Shown here one piece after another: positions 14,852 through 25,908 of a stretch of DNA of 45,242 nucleotides (the first letter of the stretch is position 1; each line of letters opens with the position of its first letter). This DNA is from an uncultured Magnetospirillum sp. (GTDB lineage: Bacteria > Pseudomonadota > Alphaproteobacteria > Rhodospirillales > Magnetospirillaceae): NCBI RefSeq assembly GCF_903853455.1, contig NZ_CAINTR010000075.1, forward strand, positions 1 to 45,242. Reading direction: 5' to 3'. Made by a program: the position numbers and the translations under genes. The notes beneath the pieces are model-generated. The model was not told the DNA's origin. It saw only the letters and a list, made by a program, of their open reading frames with translations, and did not search any database.

Positions 14852-14859
14852 GTGAAACA
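14844..14859. promoter_or_regulatory. parS site 3 (over the mnmG start codon)
   Basis: The third perfect TGTTTCACGTGAAACA lies 1.9 kb from the other two. The central GTG on the minus strand is the likely mnmG initiation codon, so bound ParB would cover the start region. Confidence 0.95.
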
Positions 14860-14892
14860 GACCCTATCTATTGGTATCGTCCCATCATCAAC

Positions 14893-15003
14893 GGGGCTCC
14901 CGCCCCGATCCCCGGTTGGAGGCTTTGGCCTCCAACCCTCCCCTGATTTATAAGATCAAATGGGGTTTGGGGCATCGCCCCAAATGGGCTTGGGCGATAG
15001 CCC
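14893..15003. repeat. Multi-hairpin intergenic element, family 2 copy A
   Basis: Four hairpins follow each other: GGGGC/GCCCC (14893-14906), GGTTGGAGGC/GCCTCCAACC (14914-14937), TTTGGGGC/GCCCCAAA (14966-14984) and GGGCT/AGCCC (14986-15003). An AT-rich spacer (TGATTTATAAGATC) separates the second and third. The layout equals copies B and C although the stems differ. It lies between mnmE and mnmG. Confidence 0.7.
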
Positions 15004-15017
15004 GATCAAGGCCTCTC

Positions 15018-16349
15018 TCACTTCCCGATACAGAATTCGTGAAAGATCACGTCCAGCACCTCGTCCACCTCGACCCGGCCGCCGATGCGGCCCAGGGCCC
15101 GGGCCGCCAACCGCAGATCCTCCGCCGCCAGCTCGACCGCGCCGCCCGGATTGAACCGGCGCAGCGCCGCCACGCCCTCCTCCACCGCCCGGCGATGGCG
15201 AGCCCGGGTCAGCACCGGCGCGCCGCCGACCGCGAAGCGCGCCGCCACCGCCGCGCCGAGTGCATCCACCAACTGGTCCAGTCCCGCGCCGCTGCGGGCC
15301 GAGATCAACACGGCCGGCCGGCCGGCAATGGTCTCGGGCAGCGGAGCCTCGGCCACATCCAGCTTGTTGACCACCACCAGGGTGGCGTCGTCTATCACTG
15401 CAAGGGTCGCCGCGTCCACCATCGCGCCCTCGGACCCGGCATCGAATACCGCCAGCTTGAGGTCGGCGGCCTCGGCGCGGGCCAGGGCGCGGCGCACCCC
15501 TTCCGCCTCGACGGCGCAGGCCGCCTGGCGCAGACCGGCGGTATCGGCCAGCACCACCGGCCAGCCCAGAAGATCGAGATGCACCTCGATAACGTCGCGG
15601 GTGGTTCCGGCGGTGCTTGAGACGATGGCGGCCTCACGCCCGGCCAGACGGTTGAGCAGGCTGGACTTGCCGGCATTGGGGGCGCCGATGATGGCGATGT
15701 GGATGCCGTCGCGCAGTCGCTCGCCGCGATGATTGTCGGCGAGATGGGAGTCCAGGACGTCCGCCAGGGCCGCGACCTCGCCCTCCACCCGCTCCAGCAA
15801 TCCGTCGGGAATGCCGTCATCGGCGAAGTCGATCACCGCTTCCAGATGGGCCAGGGCGCTCACCAGCCGCGACCGCCACTCCTCCACCAGCCGGGCCAGC
15901 CCGCCCTCCATCTGCCGCAACGCCTGGCGCCGCTGGGCCGCGGTCTCGGCTTCCACCAGATCGGCCATGGCCTCGGCCTGGGTCAGGTCCAGCTTGCCGT
16001 TGAGGAAGGCGCGGCGGCTGAACTCGCCCGGCTCGGCCGGACGCAAGCCCAGCCGCCCCAGCGCCTCGGCCAGGGCCAGGGCCACCGCCCGGCCGCCATG
16101 GAGATGCAGCTCGACCACATCCTCGCCGGTGAAACTGGCCGGGGCCGGAAACCACAGCACCAAGCCATCATCAATAAGCTCGTCGGAAGAATCCCACAGC
16201 CGGGCACGGACCGCCTTGCGGGATTCGGGCAACGGCCGGCGGGTCAGTTGAACCAGCGCCGCGCCTGCATCCGCGCCCGACAGGCGATAGACCGCCACCC
16301 CGGCCCGGCCGGACCCGCTGGCGAGGGCATAGATGGTGTCGGACGACAT
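15018..16349 (-). CDS. mnmE: tRNA modification GTPase MnmE
   Basis: MnmE (TrmE, 443 residues) is the GTPase partner of MnmG. The N-terminal tetrahydrofolate-binding domain starts DTIYALASGSGRAGVAVYR and contains FTGEDVVELHLHGG. The helical domain encloses a G domain with G1 GAPNAGKSSLLNRL, the G2 region STAGTTRDV, G3 DTAGLR and G4 NKLD. The C-terminus ends FCIGK, with the catalytic cysteine of the family. The ATG at 16349 overlaps the stop of the ferredoxin gene by one base (TGATG). The gap to mnmG holds a multi-hairpin element. Confidence 0.96.
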   Translation of the reverse strand: MSSDTIYALASGSGRAGVAVYRLSGADAGAALVQLTRRPLPESRKAVRARLWDSSDELIDDGLVLWFPAPASFTGEDVVELHLHGGRAVALALAEALGRLGLRPAEPGEFSRRAFLNGKLDLTQAEAMADLVEAETAAQRRQALRQMEGGLARLVEEWRSRLVSALAHLEAVIDFADDGIPDGLLERVEGEVAALADVLDSHLADNHRGERLRDGIHIAIIGAPNAGKSSLLNRLAGREAAIVSSTAGTTRDVIEVHLDLLGWPVVLADTAGLRQAACAVEAEGVRRALARAEAADLKLAVFDAGSEGAMVDAATLAVIDDATLVVVNKLDVAEAPLPETIAGRPAVLISARSGAGLDQLVDALGAAVAARFAVGGAPVLTRARHRRAVEEGVAALRRFNPGGAVELAAEDLRLAARALGRIGGRVEVDEVLDVIFHEFCIGK

Positions 16350-16705
16350 CAGACGGTGACGACGGGCTGCTCGTCGCGGCCCAGCATCAGGCGGGCGACG
16401 CGGCCGCCCTGGACGATATGGGTCTGGAGAATCTCGTCGATGTCGTCGGTGGAGTGGAAGGCGTACCACACGCCCTCGGGATAGATCACCATCACCGGCC
16501 CCAGCTCGCAGCGGTCGAGGCAGCCGGCCGCGTTGACGCGCACATCCTTGATCCCCATCGCCTTGGTGGCGTCCTTGAGATGCTCGCGCAGCAGCTCCGA
16601 CCCCCGGCCGGCGCACGAGCCGCGCCGATTGTCGTCGGGCCGGCGGTTGGTACAGATGAAGACGTGCAGACGGTAATAGAGCGGCGGATCGGACACGGGG
16701 CGCAA
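16349..16705 (-). CDS. Thioredoxin-like [2Fe-2S] ferredoxin
   Basis: This protein of about 118 residues matches the thioredoxin-fold 2Fe-2S ferredoxins. Cysteines lie in FICTNRRPDD, RGSCAG and GCLDRCE, with the spacing of the family (C-x12-C, then C-x3-C). GPVMVIYPEGVWY is also typical. The start is probably TTG at 16705, with AAGGAG eight bases upstream; GTG at 16696 is an alternative. It follows the DUF6489 gene by two bases and overlaps mnmE by one, so the three form an operon. The electron partner is unknown. Confidence 0.88.
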   Translation of the reverse strand: MRPVSDPPLYYRLHVFICTNRRPDDNRRGSCAGRGSELLREHLKDATKAMGIKDVRVNAAGCLDRCELGPVMVIYPEGVWYAFHSTDDIDEILQTHIVQGGRVARLMLGRDEQPVVTV

Positions 16706-16707
16706 GG

Positions 16708-16956
16708 CTACTTCTCCTTGGGGCGGCTACCGGAGGTGAACTGGGACCACAGCATCTTTTGCATCTGCTCCATCCCCTGGATGCCGGCCGGCATCCACAC
16801 CTTGAACATGGCCTCGGGCTCCATGGCGTGCAAGTTGGCCGCCATCTGATCCTGGATCTGCTTCATCAGCGCGTCTTGCATGGGCCTGACATCGGGCAGG
16901 CCGAAGAAGGTCCGCAATTCTTCCGGCGTACAATCCACGTCCACGGTGATCTTCAT
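16708..16956 (-). CDS. DUF6489 family protein
   Basis: This small protein (82 residues) begins MKITVDVDCTPEELRTFFGLPDV, which I recognise as typical of an alphaproteobacterial family of unknown function (DUF6489). A helix with KQIQDQMAANL follows, then MFKVWMPAGIQGMEQMQKMLW and a basic tail. There is no membrane segment; the amphipathic Met-rich C-terminal half could bind a membrane or partner. It is the first gene of the minus-strand operon with the ferredoxin and mnmE, divergent from the DUF255 gene 86 bases away. The family call is from memory. Confidence 0.75.
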   Translation of the reverse strand: MKITVDVDCTPEELRTFFGLPDVRPMQDALMKQIQDQMAANLHAMEPEAMFKVWMPAGIQGMEQMQKMLWSQFTSGSRPKEK

Positions 16957-17042
16957 GACGACCTCGCCTTGTGCTCAGAGCCCACGCACCCAAACTAAGC
17001 CTTGAGAGAATGCCGCGCAACGCCCCTGGGGAGCCCTCCTCC

Positions 17043-19007
<1,965 letters not shown>

Positions 19008-19023
19008 GGTTTGGGTTGGATAA

Positions 19024-19131
19024 GCCCTCAATCGCCGGGCGCCCACATCCGTGGGCTTGGCTTTCGCGCCACGAGGCGCGCCGGGCCTTGCCCGCAACTC
19101 CTCGCCAATGAACATGTTCGTTGGCTCGTCG
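19024..19131 (-). repeat. Variable-hairpin element, family 1 copy 1
   Basis: Read on the minus strand: CGACGAG, hairpin GCCAA...TTGGC, linker GAGTTGCGGGCAAGG, hairpin GCGCC-TCGT-GGCGC, linker GCGAAAGCCAAG, hairpin CCCAC-GGAT-GTGGG, then CGCCCGGCGATTGAGGG. Copies 2 (29326) and 3 (30863) keep the linkers but have different stems. It lies in the gap behind the DUF255 gene. Confidence 0.75.
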
Positions 19132-19157
19132 ATACCAATGAACGGGTAAACGCTCCC

Positions 19158-19607
19158 ATGCCACAGCTCTCGTTCACCAGCCCCATCGGCCCCCTGGCCC
19201 TGTTCGAGGCCGACGACGCCATCGTCGCGCTCGACTGGGGCTGGCTGCCCGAAAGCGACGACACTCCCCTGCTGCGCCGCGCCCGCGACCAGTTGGAAGA
19301 GTATTTCGACGGCAAACGCCGGGTCTTCGACCTGACGCTGGCGCCCCAGGGAACCGTCTTCCAGCGCAAGGTCTGGGCCGCGCTGGAACAGATCCCGTTC
19401 GGTTCCACCCTCAGCTATGGCCAACTGGCCGAAAAGCTGGGCACCGCGCCGCGCCCCCTGGGCGGCGCCTGTGGCCGCAATCCCATTCCGGTGATCATCC
19501 CCTGCCATCGGGTGCTGGCGGCCGATGGCGGTCTCGGCGGCTATTCCGGCATCGACGGCATCGAGACCAAGGAATTCCTGCTTCGTCTGGAGGGAGTCAA
19601 ACCATGA
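19158..19607 (+). CDS. ogt: Methylated-DNA-[protein]-cysteine S-methyltransferase
   Basis: The protein (149 residues) removes alkyl groups from O6-alkylguanine in DNA by transfer to its own cysteine. The acceptor motif is IPCHRVL near the C-terminal third; the DNA-binding helix-turn-helix region includes TVFQRKVWAALEQIPFGSTLSYGQLA, and CGRNPIPVI supplies the arginine-asparagine region. It is slightly short in the N-terminal domain compared with E. coli Ogt. ATG at 19158 is preferred to upstream frames, which run into the hairpin element. The stop overlaps the qor start (ATGA). Confidence 0.92.
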   Translation: MPQLSFTSPIGPLALFEADDAIVALDWGWLPESDDTPLLRRARDQLEEYFDGKRRVFDLTLAPQGTVFQRKVWAALEQIPFGSTLSYGQLAEKLGTAPRPLGGACGRNPIPVIIPCHRVLAADGGLGGYSGIDGIETKEFLLRLEGVKP

Positions 19608-20578
19608 CCCATGCCATCCGCATTCATTCGGTCGGCGGACCCGAGGTGCTGCACTGGGAAGAGGTGACGGTGCCGGCGCCGGCCCAGGGCGAGATCCTGC
19701 TGCGCCAGACCGCCATCGGCCTCAACTTCATCGACGTCTATCACCGCACCGGGCTTTATCCGGCGCCGCTGCCCTTCACCCCCGGCCTCGAAGGCGCCGG
19801 ATTGGTCGAGGCGGTGGGCGACGGTGTCGTCGGAATCGAGATCGGCGACCGTGTCGCCTATGCCAGTCCGCCGCTGGGGGCCTATGCGGAAGCGCGGGTG
19901 ATCCCGGCCGACCGGGTGGTGGCCATTCCCGACGCCATCACCGACCGCCAGGCCGCCGCCATGATGCTGCAAGGCATGACGGCCCATTACCTGCTACGCC
20001 GGACCTACCGGGTCCAGCCCGGCGACACCATCCTGATCCACGCCGCCGCCGGTGGCGTCGGCCTGCTGGTCTGCCAGTGGGCCAAGCATCTGGGCGCCAC
20101 CGTCATCGGCACGGTAGGGTCCGAGGACAAGGCGGCGCTGGCCCGCGCCCATGGCTGCGACCATACCATCTTGTACAAGACCGAGAATTTCGTCACCCGG
20201 GTGCGTGAAATCACCAACGGCGCCGGCGTGCCGGTGGTCTACGATTCGGTGGGCAAGGACACCTTCCTGTCCTCGCTCGACTGCCTGCGGCCGCTGGGCA
20301 TGATGGTCCTGTTCGGCCAAAGCTCGGGCATGGTCGATCCGCTCGACACCGGATTGCTGGCGGCCAAGGGCTCGCTGTTCCTGACCCGGCCGTCGCTGAT
20401 GGCCTACACCGCCCGGCGCGAGGATCTGGTGGTCGCCGCCGCCGAACTGTTCGACGTGGTGGCCAAGGGCGCGGTCAAGATCGAGGTCAACCAGACCTAC
20501 GCCTTGAAGGACGCCACCCAGGCCCATCGCGACCTGGAAGGCCGCAAGACCACCGGTTCGACGGTGCTGTTGCCCTAA
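19604..20578 (+). CDS. qor: NADPH:quinone oxidoreductase (zeta-crystallin type)
   Basis: This 324-residue medium-chain dehydrogenase/reductase lacks the zinc ligands of alcohol dehydrogenases, as quinone reductases do. The substrate domain has GLNFIDVYHRTGLYP and TPGLEGAGLVEAVG; the Rossmann fold has the nucleotide motif HAAAGGVGLLVCQWAKHLGA. It would reduce quinones with NADPH in the cytosol. It is translationally coupled to the methyltransferase gene by a 4-base overlap. Exact substrate unknown. Confidence 0.9.
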   Translation: MTHAIRIHSVGGPEVLHWEEVTVPAPAQGEILLRQTAIGLNFIDVYHRTGLYPAPLPFTPGLEGAGLVEAVGDGVVGIEIGDRVAYASPPLGAYAEARVIPADRVVAIPDAITDRQAAAMMLQGMTAHYLLRRTYRVQPGDTILIHAAAGGVGLLVCQWAKHLGATVIGTVGSEDKAALARAHGCDHTILYKTENFVTRVREITNGAGVPVVYDSVGKDTFLSSLDCLRPLGMMVLFGQSSGMVDPLDTGLLAAKGSLFLTRPSLMAYTARREDLVVAAAELFDVVAKGAVKIEVNQTYALKDATQAHRDLEGRKTTGSTVLLP

Positions 20579-20652
20579 TTGGGTTTGGCCTTGGGGCAAA
20601 ACGTATTAAGCTGCCGGGAGTGTTGGGGAAAACTACCCCGCAGGAGGACGTC

Positions 20653-21039
20653 GTGAGTGGGTCCAAGTTGGGCAAATGGGTGGTGACGGGAGTCAGTCTG
20701 CTCTGGGTGGCCTGGGCCGGATGGGATCAGTTCGGCAATCTTTCCGAGGACGACATCGAAAACCACTCCTCCAGCGCCGTGCAGGAACGGATGCGTGATT
20801 GCTCGGGCACCTTCAAGCAGCGCTACGAGTGCAAGGAAAACATCGTCATCCAAAGCGGCCGCAGCACCTTCAACGCCATGCTGGGGCGCATGTCCATCGT
20901 CGTGGTGCCGCCCATCCTGCTGATCGCCGGCCTGCATATGTTGAACCGGCGCCGCCCCGACGACGACGGTCCCAGCGACGACCTGCTGCAAGAGCATCAC
21001 CGGCGCCACCATCGCCGCCGCACCTCCGGCCATTCCTGA
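20653..21039 (+). CDS. Small two-helix membrane protein, hypothetical
   Basis: This 128-residue protein starts at GTG with a strong GCAGGAGG five bases upstream. An N-terminal membrane segment (VVTGVSLLWVAWAGW) is followed by an acidic loop with two cysteines (DCSGTFKQRYECKEN), a second membrane segment (MSIVVVPPILLIAGLHML) and a basic, His/Arg-rich tail. The two cysteines would be in the periplasm if both ends are cytoplasmic, so a disulfide is possible. No family recognised. It lies 74 bases after qor and 20 before the decarboxylase-like gene. Confidence 0.65.
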   Translation: MSGSKLGKWVVTGVSLLWVAWAGWDQFGNLSEDDIENHSSSAVQERMRDCSGTFKQRYECKENIVIQSGRSTFNAMLGRMSIVVVPPILLIAGLHMLNRRRPDDDGPSDDLLQEHHRRHHRRRTSGHS

Positions 21040-21059
21040 CCGCGAAAAGAGTCCCCTTC

Positions 21060-21839
21060 ATGTCCCTGGTCCGCGTCGATATCGATGGCCTTCTGGCCAC
21101 CCTTACCATGACCAATCAGCCCAAGCGCAATGCCCTGTCCGAAGCCATGATCAACGAGGTCCTGGCCGGACTGGACGAAGCCCTGGCCGCCAAGGTCCGC
21201 TGCGTCATCCTGCGGGCGGAGCCGGGGGTCAAGATCTGGTCGTCCGGCCACGATATTCAGGAGTTGCCCAAGTCCCATCGTGATCCGCTGGGCTGGAGCG
21301 ACCCGCTGCGGGTGGTAATCCGCGCCATCGAGGAATTCCCCGCTCCCATCATCGCCCTGATCGAGGGCGGCGTCTGGGGCGGTGCCTGCGAAGTGGCCCT
21401 GGCCTGCGACATCATCGTCGCCACGCCCGATTCCACCTTCGCCATCACGCCGGCCAAGCTGGGCGTTCCCTATAACGTCACCGGCCTGCTGACCTTCATG
21501 AACGCCGCCAGCCTGCATACGGTCAAGGAAATGGCTTTCACCGCCCGGCCGATCGATGCCGAGCGCGCCCTGCTGGTCGGCCTGATCAACCATCTGCGGC
21601 AAGCGGACGAGATCACCGCCTTCTGCGTCGAGATGGCGCGCGGCATCGAAAAACTGGCGCCCTTGGCCATCGCGGTGATGAAGGAAGAGTTGCGGGTTCT
21701 GGCCTCGGCCCATTCCATCACCCCCCGCATGTTCGAGCGGGTCCAGGGCATGCGCCGCAAGGTCTATGACAGCACCGACTACGAGGAAGGCGTCAAGGCC
21801 TTCAAGGAAAAGCGGCCGCCGGTTTTCCTCGGGGAGTAG
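21060..21839 (+). CDS. scpB: Methylmalonyl-CoA decarboxylase-like enoyl-CoA hydratase family protein
   Basis: This 259-residue crotonase-fold protein resembles E. coli ScpB (YgfG) more than ordinary hydratases. Shared stretches include SGHDIQELP, the WGGACEVALACDIIVA oxyanion-hole region, TPAKLGVPYN, APLAIAVMKEELRVL and RVQGMRRKVYDS. ScpB decarboxylates methylmalonyl-CoA to propionyl-CoA. The symbol rests on remembered similarity; another crotonase activity is possible, since no mutase or CoA transferase genes are adjacent. The gene is convergent with rho, and the gap holds a multi-hairpin element. Confidence 0.8.
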   Translation: MSLVRVDIDGLLATLTMTNQPKRNALSEAMINEVLAGLDEALAAKVRCVILRAEPGVKIWSSGHDIQELPKSHRDPLGWSDPLRVVIRAIEEFPAPIIALIEGGVWGGACEVALACDIIVATPDSTFAITPAKLGVPYNVTGLLTFMNAASLHTVKEMAFTARPIDAERALLVGLINHLRQADEITAFCVEMARGIEKLAPLAIAVMKEELRVLASAHSITPRMFERVQGMRRKVYDSTDYEEGVKAFKEKRPPVFLGE

Positions 21840-21846
21840 AGGAATT

Positions 21847-21956
21847 GCAGGGCTCTGCCCTGCACCCGCCAGGGACCTGGTCCCTGGACCCCATTTCTGA
21901 TTAAACCAGCGGGATCAAAGGGCCTTAGGCCCTTTGCGGGCGTGGGCAGAGCCCAC
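21847..21956. repeat. Multi-hairpin intergenic element, family 2 copy B
   Basis: Hairpins GCAGGGC/GCCCTGC (21847-21863), CCAGGGACC/GGTCCCTGG (21869-21887), CAAAGGGCC/GGCCCTTTG (21916-21936) and GTGGGC/GCCCAC (21942-21956), with ACCCGC between the first two and ACCCC plus an AT-rich spacer after the second. It lies between convergent genes and may also end both transcripts. Confidence 0.72.
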
Positions 21957-21977
21957 AATGATCACGTCACATTAAGC

Positions 21978-23234
21978 TCAGGAATTCATCGCCTCGAAGA
22001 AGTCCGAGTTGTTCTTCGAGTGCTTGAGCTTGTCCACCAGGAATTCCATGGCGTCGACCACGCCCATGGGCATCAGGATACGGCGCAGCACCCACATCTT
22101 GGACAGCACGCCCTTGTCGACCAGCAGCTCTTCCTTGCGGGTGCCCGACTTGGTGATGTCGATGGCCGGGAAGGTCCGCTTGTCCGACAGCTTGCGGTCG
22201 AGGATGATTTCGGAATTGCCGGTGCCCTTGAACTCCTCGAAGATCACCTCGTCCATGCGCGAGCCGGTGTCGATCAGGGCGGTGGCGATGATGGAGAGCG
22301 AGCCGCCCTCCTCGATATTGCGGGCGGCACCAAAGAACCGCTTGGGCCGCTGCAACGCGTTGGCATCGACGCCACCGGTCAGCACCTTACCCGAGCTGGG
22401 CACCACGGTGTTGTAGGCCCGCGCCAGACGGGTGATGGAATCCAGCAGGATCACCACGTCGCGCTTATGCTCGACCAGCCGCTTGGCCTTTTCCAGCACC
22501 ATCTCGGTGACCTGGACGTGGCGCGACGCCGGCTCGTCGAAGGTAGAGCTGATGACTTCGCCGCGCACCGAGCGGGCCATGTCGGTCACTTCCTCCGGCC
22601 GCTCGTCGATCAGCAGCACGATCAGGTAGACGTCGGGATGATTGGCGGAGATGGCATGGGCCATGTTCTGCAACATCACGGTCTTGCCGGTACGCGGCGG
22701 GGCGACGATCAGGGCGCGCTGGCCCTTGCCGATGGGCGCCACCAGATCGATCACCCTGGTGGTGAGATCCTTCTTGGTGGGGTCGTCCAGTTCCAGCCGC
22801 AGCTTTTCGTCCGGGTAAAGCGGGGTCAGGTTGTCGAAGTTGATGCGATGCCGCACATTGTCCGGCGGCTCGAAATTGATGGTGTTGACCTTGAGCAGGG
22901 CGAAATAGCGCTCGCCGTCCTTGGGGCTGCGGATCTGGCCTTCGACGGTGTCTCCGGTGCGCAGGCTGAAGCGGCGAACCTGGCTGGGGCTGACATAGAT
23001 ATCGTCGGGACCCGGCAGATAATTGGCTTCCGGGCTGCGCAGGAAGCCGAACCCGTCCTGCAGGATCTCCAGCACGCCGTCGCCATAGATGGCCACGTCG
23101 TTGTCGGCCAGCTGCTTGAGGATCGCGAACATCATGTCCTGCTTGCGCAGGGTGCTGGCGTTCTCGACCTCGAGCTCCTCGGCGAAAGCCAACAGCTCGG
23201 CCGGCGTCTTCTTCTTCAGTTCCTGGAGATGCAT
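21978..23234 (-). CDS. rho: Transcription termination factor Rho
   Basis: This 418-residue hexameric RNA helicase ends untranslated transcripts. It starts [21 protein letters not shown] (Rho N-terminal domain), followed by the cold-shock-like RNA-binding domain ([32 protein letters not shown]). The ATPase domain has Walker [14 protein letters not shown], Walker [16 protein letters not shown] and the Q/R-loop regions near the C-terminus. Length and motifs are normal. A good promoter lies at 23398-23426, leaving an unusually long leader of about 150 bases, where autogenous control is often found in other bacteria. Confidence 0.97.
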   Translation of the reverse strand: MHLQELKKKTPAELLAFAEELEVENASTLRKQDMMFAILKQLADNDVAIYGDGVLEILQDGFGFLRSPEANYLPGPDDIYVSPSQVRRFSLRTGDTVEGQIRSPKDGERYFALLKVNTINFEPPDNVRHRINFDNLTPLYPDEKLRLELDDPTKKDLTTRVIDLVAPIGKGQRALIVAPPRTGKTVMLQNMAHAISANHPDVYLIVLLIDERPEEVTDMARSVRGEVISSTFDEPASRHVQVTEMVLEKAKRLVEHKRDVVILLDSITRLARAYNTVVPSSGKVLTGGVDANALQRPKRFFGAARNIEEGGSLSIIATALIDTGSRMDEVIFEEFKGTGNSEIILDRKLSDKRTFPAIDITKSGTRKEELLVDKGVLSKMWVLRRILMPMGVVDAMEFLVDKLKHSKNNSDFFEAMNS

Positions 23235-23397
23235 GAAGTGGTTCCGTTAGAAAGCCCCGGCGCGGGGGAAATCGGCCTGAAATGCGCGGGTCCGACCAAG
23301 CGGACCGGGTGCCGATCAAGGAGACGGATGCGAGTGATCCGGCGCGGGTGGGTGAATCTGGGGATGGGCCTGTTTCGGCCCTCAAGGATTTTGCCCA

Positions 23398-23426
23398 GCT
23401 TTAGCCAAAGCATCGCCCGCTGTCAA
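23398..23426 (-). promoter_or_regulatory. Promoter of rho
   Basis: On the minus strand TTGACA (23426-23421), a 17-base spacer and TAAAGC (23403-23398) form a sigma-70-type promoter with a perfect -35. Transcription would start near 23390 and read a leader of about 155 bases before rho. The leader is GC-rich and contains GGGCCGAAACAGGCCC, a possible hairpin. Confidence 0.5.
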
Positions 23427-23441
23427 ACAGGATTGTTCAAA

Positions 23442-23879
23442 TCAAAACGGCTTAACGATCACCAGGATGACGATGACGATCATCAGCAGGGTCGGAACCT
23501 CGTTTATGACGCGATAGAATTTTGCACTGCGATGATTGGCGTTTTCGGAGAATTGAACCCGGCAGTGGTTCAAGAACAGATGCGCGGCAGTCATGGCCAC
23601 CACCGCCAGCAACTTGGCGTGGAACCAGTGATGGCTGAACAGACCGCCCTCCACCGCCAGGACCAGACCCAGGACCCAGGCCAGGACCATGGCCGGAGTC
23701 ATGATCGCCTTGATCAGCCGGCGCTCCATGATCTTGAAGGTGGCGGAGGCCTCCGACCGGGGATCAACGCCGCAATGGTAGACGAACAGCCGGGGCAGAT
23801 AGAGCATTCCCGCCATCCACGAGATCACCGCGATGACATGGACCGCCTTGATCCACAGATAGGTTTCACCGCTCAGCAT
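23442..23879 (-). CDS. hemJ: Protoporphyrinogen IX oxidase HemJ
   Basis: HemJ (145 residues) is the membrane enzyme oxidising protoporphyrinogen IX in many alphaproteobacteria. Visible are the N-terminal YLWIKAVHVIAVISWMAGMLYLPRLFVYH with its conserved histidines, four hydrophobic segments, the MERRL region and GLFSHHWFHAKLLAVVAMT. The next step, ferrochelatase, is encoded directly upstream and overlaps it by seven bases. The order hemE-hemH-hemJ gives three late steps of haem synthesis in one operon. Confidence 0.92.
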   Translation of the reverse strand: MLSGETYLWIKAVHVIAVISWMAGMLYLPRLFVYHCGVDPRSEASATFKIMERRLIKAIMTPAMVLAWVLGLVLAVEGGLFSHHWFHAKLLAVVAMTAAHLFLNHCRVQFSENANHRSAKFYRVINEVPTLLMIVIVILVIVKPF

Positions 23880-24871
23880 GCGCAACTCCGTCCCAACTGC
23901 CGACAGGCCACGCCCTTGACCGTGGCGGGATCGCCGACCAGTTCGGCCAGACCCTGGATGAACGACGGATGGCAACTCAGCGCCGGCACCCGCACATAGG
24001 CCGGTATCCCCAATTCGTCGGCGCGATGGCGGTATTCCATGTCCAACTCCACCAGGGTTTCGGAATGCTCCGACACGAAGGCGACCGGCACCACCACCAC
24101 CGGCACCTTGTCGCGGCCGGCGCGCTCCAACTCGGCTTCGATGCTGGGGCCGATCCATTCCATGGGGCCGACTCGGCTTTGATAGCAGACCACCCAGTCG
24201 AGGCCATCAAGACCGGTGACCTGGGCTACGGCGGCGGCGGTCAGTTCCACCTGGGCCTGATAGGGATCGCCCCGCTCGATCACTTTTTTCGGCAGGCCAT
24301 GGGCGGAGAACAACACCCGCGGCCGGCCCTGGAGCGAAGCTTCGCCGTGGCCGTGGCGAACCCGGTCGGCCATGGCCTCCACCAACCCGCCTTGGGTCGG
24401 ATAGCAACACACCGTGCGGGTCGGCAGATCGAGACCCTGCCGTGCCGCCTCGGCCGCCCATTGCCTGAGCGACGACCCGGTGGTGGTGGTGGAGAACTGC
24501 GGATAGAGCGGCAGCAGAACGACCTGGTCGGCGCCCCATTGTTTGACCGCCGTCACCGTCTCGTCGGCGAAGGGGTGCCAATAGCGCATGGCGACAAAGC
24601 AGCGACAGGTCTTGCCCAGCACCTGCTCCAATGCCCGCGCCTGGGCCTCGGTCTCGGGCAACAGCGGCGAGCTTCCGCCGATCTTGGCGTAGATCTCCCG
24701 CGCGATGGGAGCCCGTTTGCCGGAAATATACTTGGCCAGCAGCCAGCGAATCGGACCCGGCGCCCCGATGATGGCCTTGTCGTTGAACAGGTTGAACAGA
24801 AACGGCTTCACCGCCTCGGGGCTGTCGGGACCACCGAGGTTGAACAGAATTACGGCGGTTTTGACGCTCAC
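23873..24871 (-). CDS. hemH: Ferrochelatase
   Basis: Ferrochelatase (332 residues) inserts Fe2+ into protoporphyrin IX. The family start [44 protein letters not shown], the catalytic-histidine segment [32 protein letters not shown] and [17 protein letters not shown] are all present. The GTG at 24871 overlaps the hemE stop (GTGA), which decides the start. The C-terminus has cysteines ([12 protein letters not shown]); some ferrochelatases carry an iron-sulfur cluster there, but the spacing here is not diagnostic. Confidence 0.95.
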   Translation of the reverse strand: MSVKTAVILFNLGGPDSPEAVKPFLFNLFNDKAIIGAPGPIRWLLAKYISGKRAPIAREIYAKIGGSSPLLPETEAQARALEQVLGKTCRCFVAMRYWHPFADETVTAVKQWGADQVVLLPLYPQFSTTTTGSSLRQWAAEAARQGLDLPTRTVCCYPTQGGLVEAMADRVRHGHGEASLQGRPRVLFSAHGLPKKVIERGDPYQAQVELTAAAVAQVTGLDGLDWVVCYQSRVGPMEWIGPSIEAELERAGRDKVPVVVVPVAFVSEHSETLVELDMEYRHRADELGIPAYVRVPALSCHPSFIQGLAELVGDPATVKGVACRQLGRSCAC

Positions 24872-25908
24872 CCTTTCCAGCCCTTCACCCGCGCCGCCAG
24901 CCGCGCCACATTCTCCGGCGGGGTGGGCGGCACGATGCCATGGCCGAGATTGAAGATGAACGGTCCCTTGCCCAGCGCCTTGAGCACCCGGTCGATGCCG
25001 GCGTCCATGGCCTCGCCGCCCGCCACCACCAGCAGCGGATCGAGGTTGCCCTGCACCGTGCACCGGGTCTGCAATTCGGCGGCGGCCCACTCCAGCGGTA
25101 CCGATGGGTCCAGCGAAACGCCGTTGACCTTGGTCTCGGCGACATAGCGCTTGTAGAGATATCCGGCCTGACGGGGAAAGCCGATCACCGGCACGCCCGG
25201 CCGCTCGGCGTGAATGCGTTCCACCAGCGTGCGGGTGGGTCCGATCACCCAGCGCTCGAACTGGTCCTCCGGCAGCGCCCCGGCCCAGGTGTCGAAAATC
25301 TGGATCGCCTCGGCGCCGTTATCGATCTGACGGATCAGATAATCACCGGTGGTCTGGATCAGCAGCGCCATCAGCCGGGCGAACAATTCGGGTTGGCCGA
25401 ACATCATGCCCTTGGCCTTGGCGAAATCCTTGGAGCCGCTGCCCTCGATCATGTAGGTGGCCACCGTCCACGGCGCTCCGGCAAAGCCGATCAGCGCGGT
25501 GGTGGCGGGAATTGCCTTCGAGAGATTGGCCATGGTCTGGTAGACCGGAGCGAGATGGTCGTGCAGGCCCGAGGCGTCGAGACCATCCAGATCCATTGCC
25601 GAGCGAATCGGTGTCAACACCGGACCTTCGCCCTCCTTGAAGGCAACCTGTTGCCCCAAGGCGTCGGGAATCACCAGGATGTCGCTGAACAGGATCGCCG
25701 CGTCGAAACCGTAGCGGCGAAGCGGTTGCAGTGTCACTTCGGTGGCGAAACCGGGATTGTAGCACAGGTCGAGGAAGCTGCCGGCTTCGGCGCGGGTGGC
25801 GCGGTATTCGGGCAGGTAGCGCCCAGCTTGGCGCATCAGCCAGAAGGGGGGGGGCGTTAGGGTTTCCCCGGCGAGGGCGCGCAGGAACGGCTTTTGGGAT
25901 TTGGGCAC
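24868..25908 (-). CDS. hemE: Uroporphyrinogen decarboxylase
   Basis: HemE (346 residues) converts uroporphyrinogen III to coproporphyrinogen III. The N-terminal signature [17 protein letters not shown] is intact, as are [12 protein letters not shown] with its substrate aspartate, [29 protein letters not shown] and [16 protein letters not shown]. The GTG at 25908 has AAGG about nine bases upstream. In Caulobacter and other alphaproteobacteria hemE borders the origin; here the same side carries a 411-bp gap. Confidence 0.96.
   Translation of the reverse strand: MPKSQKPFLRALAGETLTPPPFWLMRQAGRYLPEYRATRAEAGSFLDLCYNPGFATEVTLQPLRRYGFDAAILFSDILVIPDALGQQVAFKEGEGPVLTPIRSAMDLDGLDASGLHDHLAPVYQTMANLSKAIPATTALIGFAGAPWTVATYMIEGSGSKDFAKAKGMMFGQPELFARLMALLIQTTGDYLIRQIDNGAEAIQIFDTWAGALPEDQFERWVIGPTRTLVERIHAERPGVPVIGFPRQAGYLYKRYVAETKVNGVSLDPSVPLEWAAAELQTRCTVQGNLDPLLVVAGGEAMDAGIDRVLKALGKGPFIFNLGHGIVPPTPPENVARLAARVKGWKG

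Noticed and set aside
12965-14953. Plus-strand frame of 662 codons opposite mnmG
   Set aside because: Shadow frame; MnmG on the minus strand is unmistakable.
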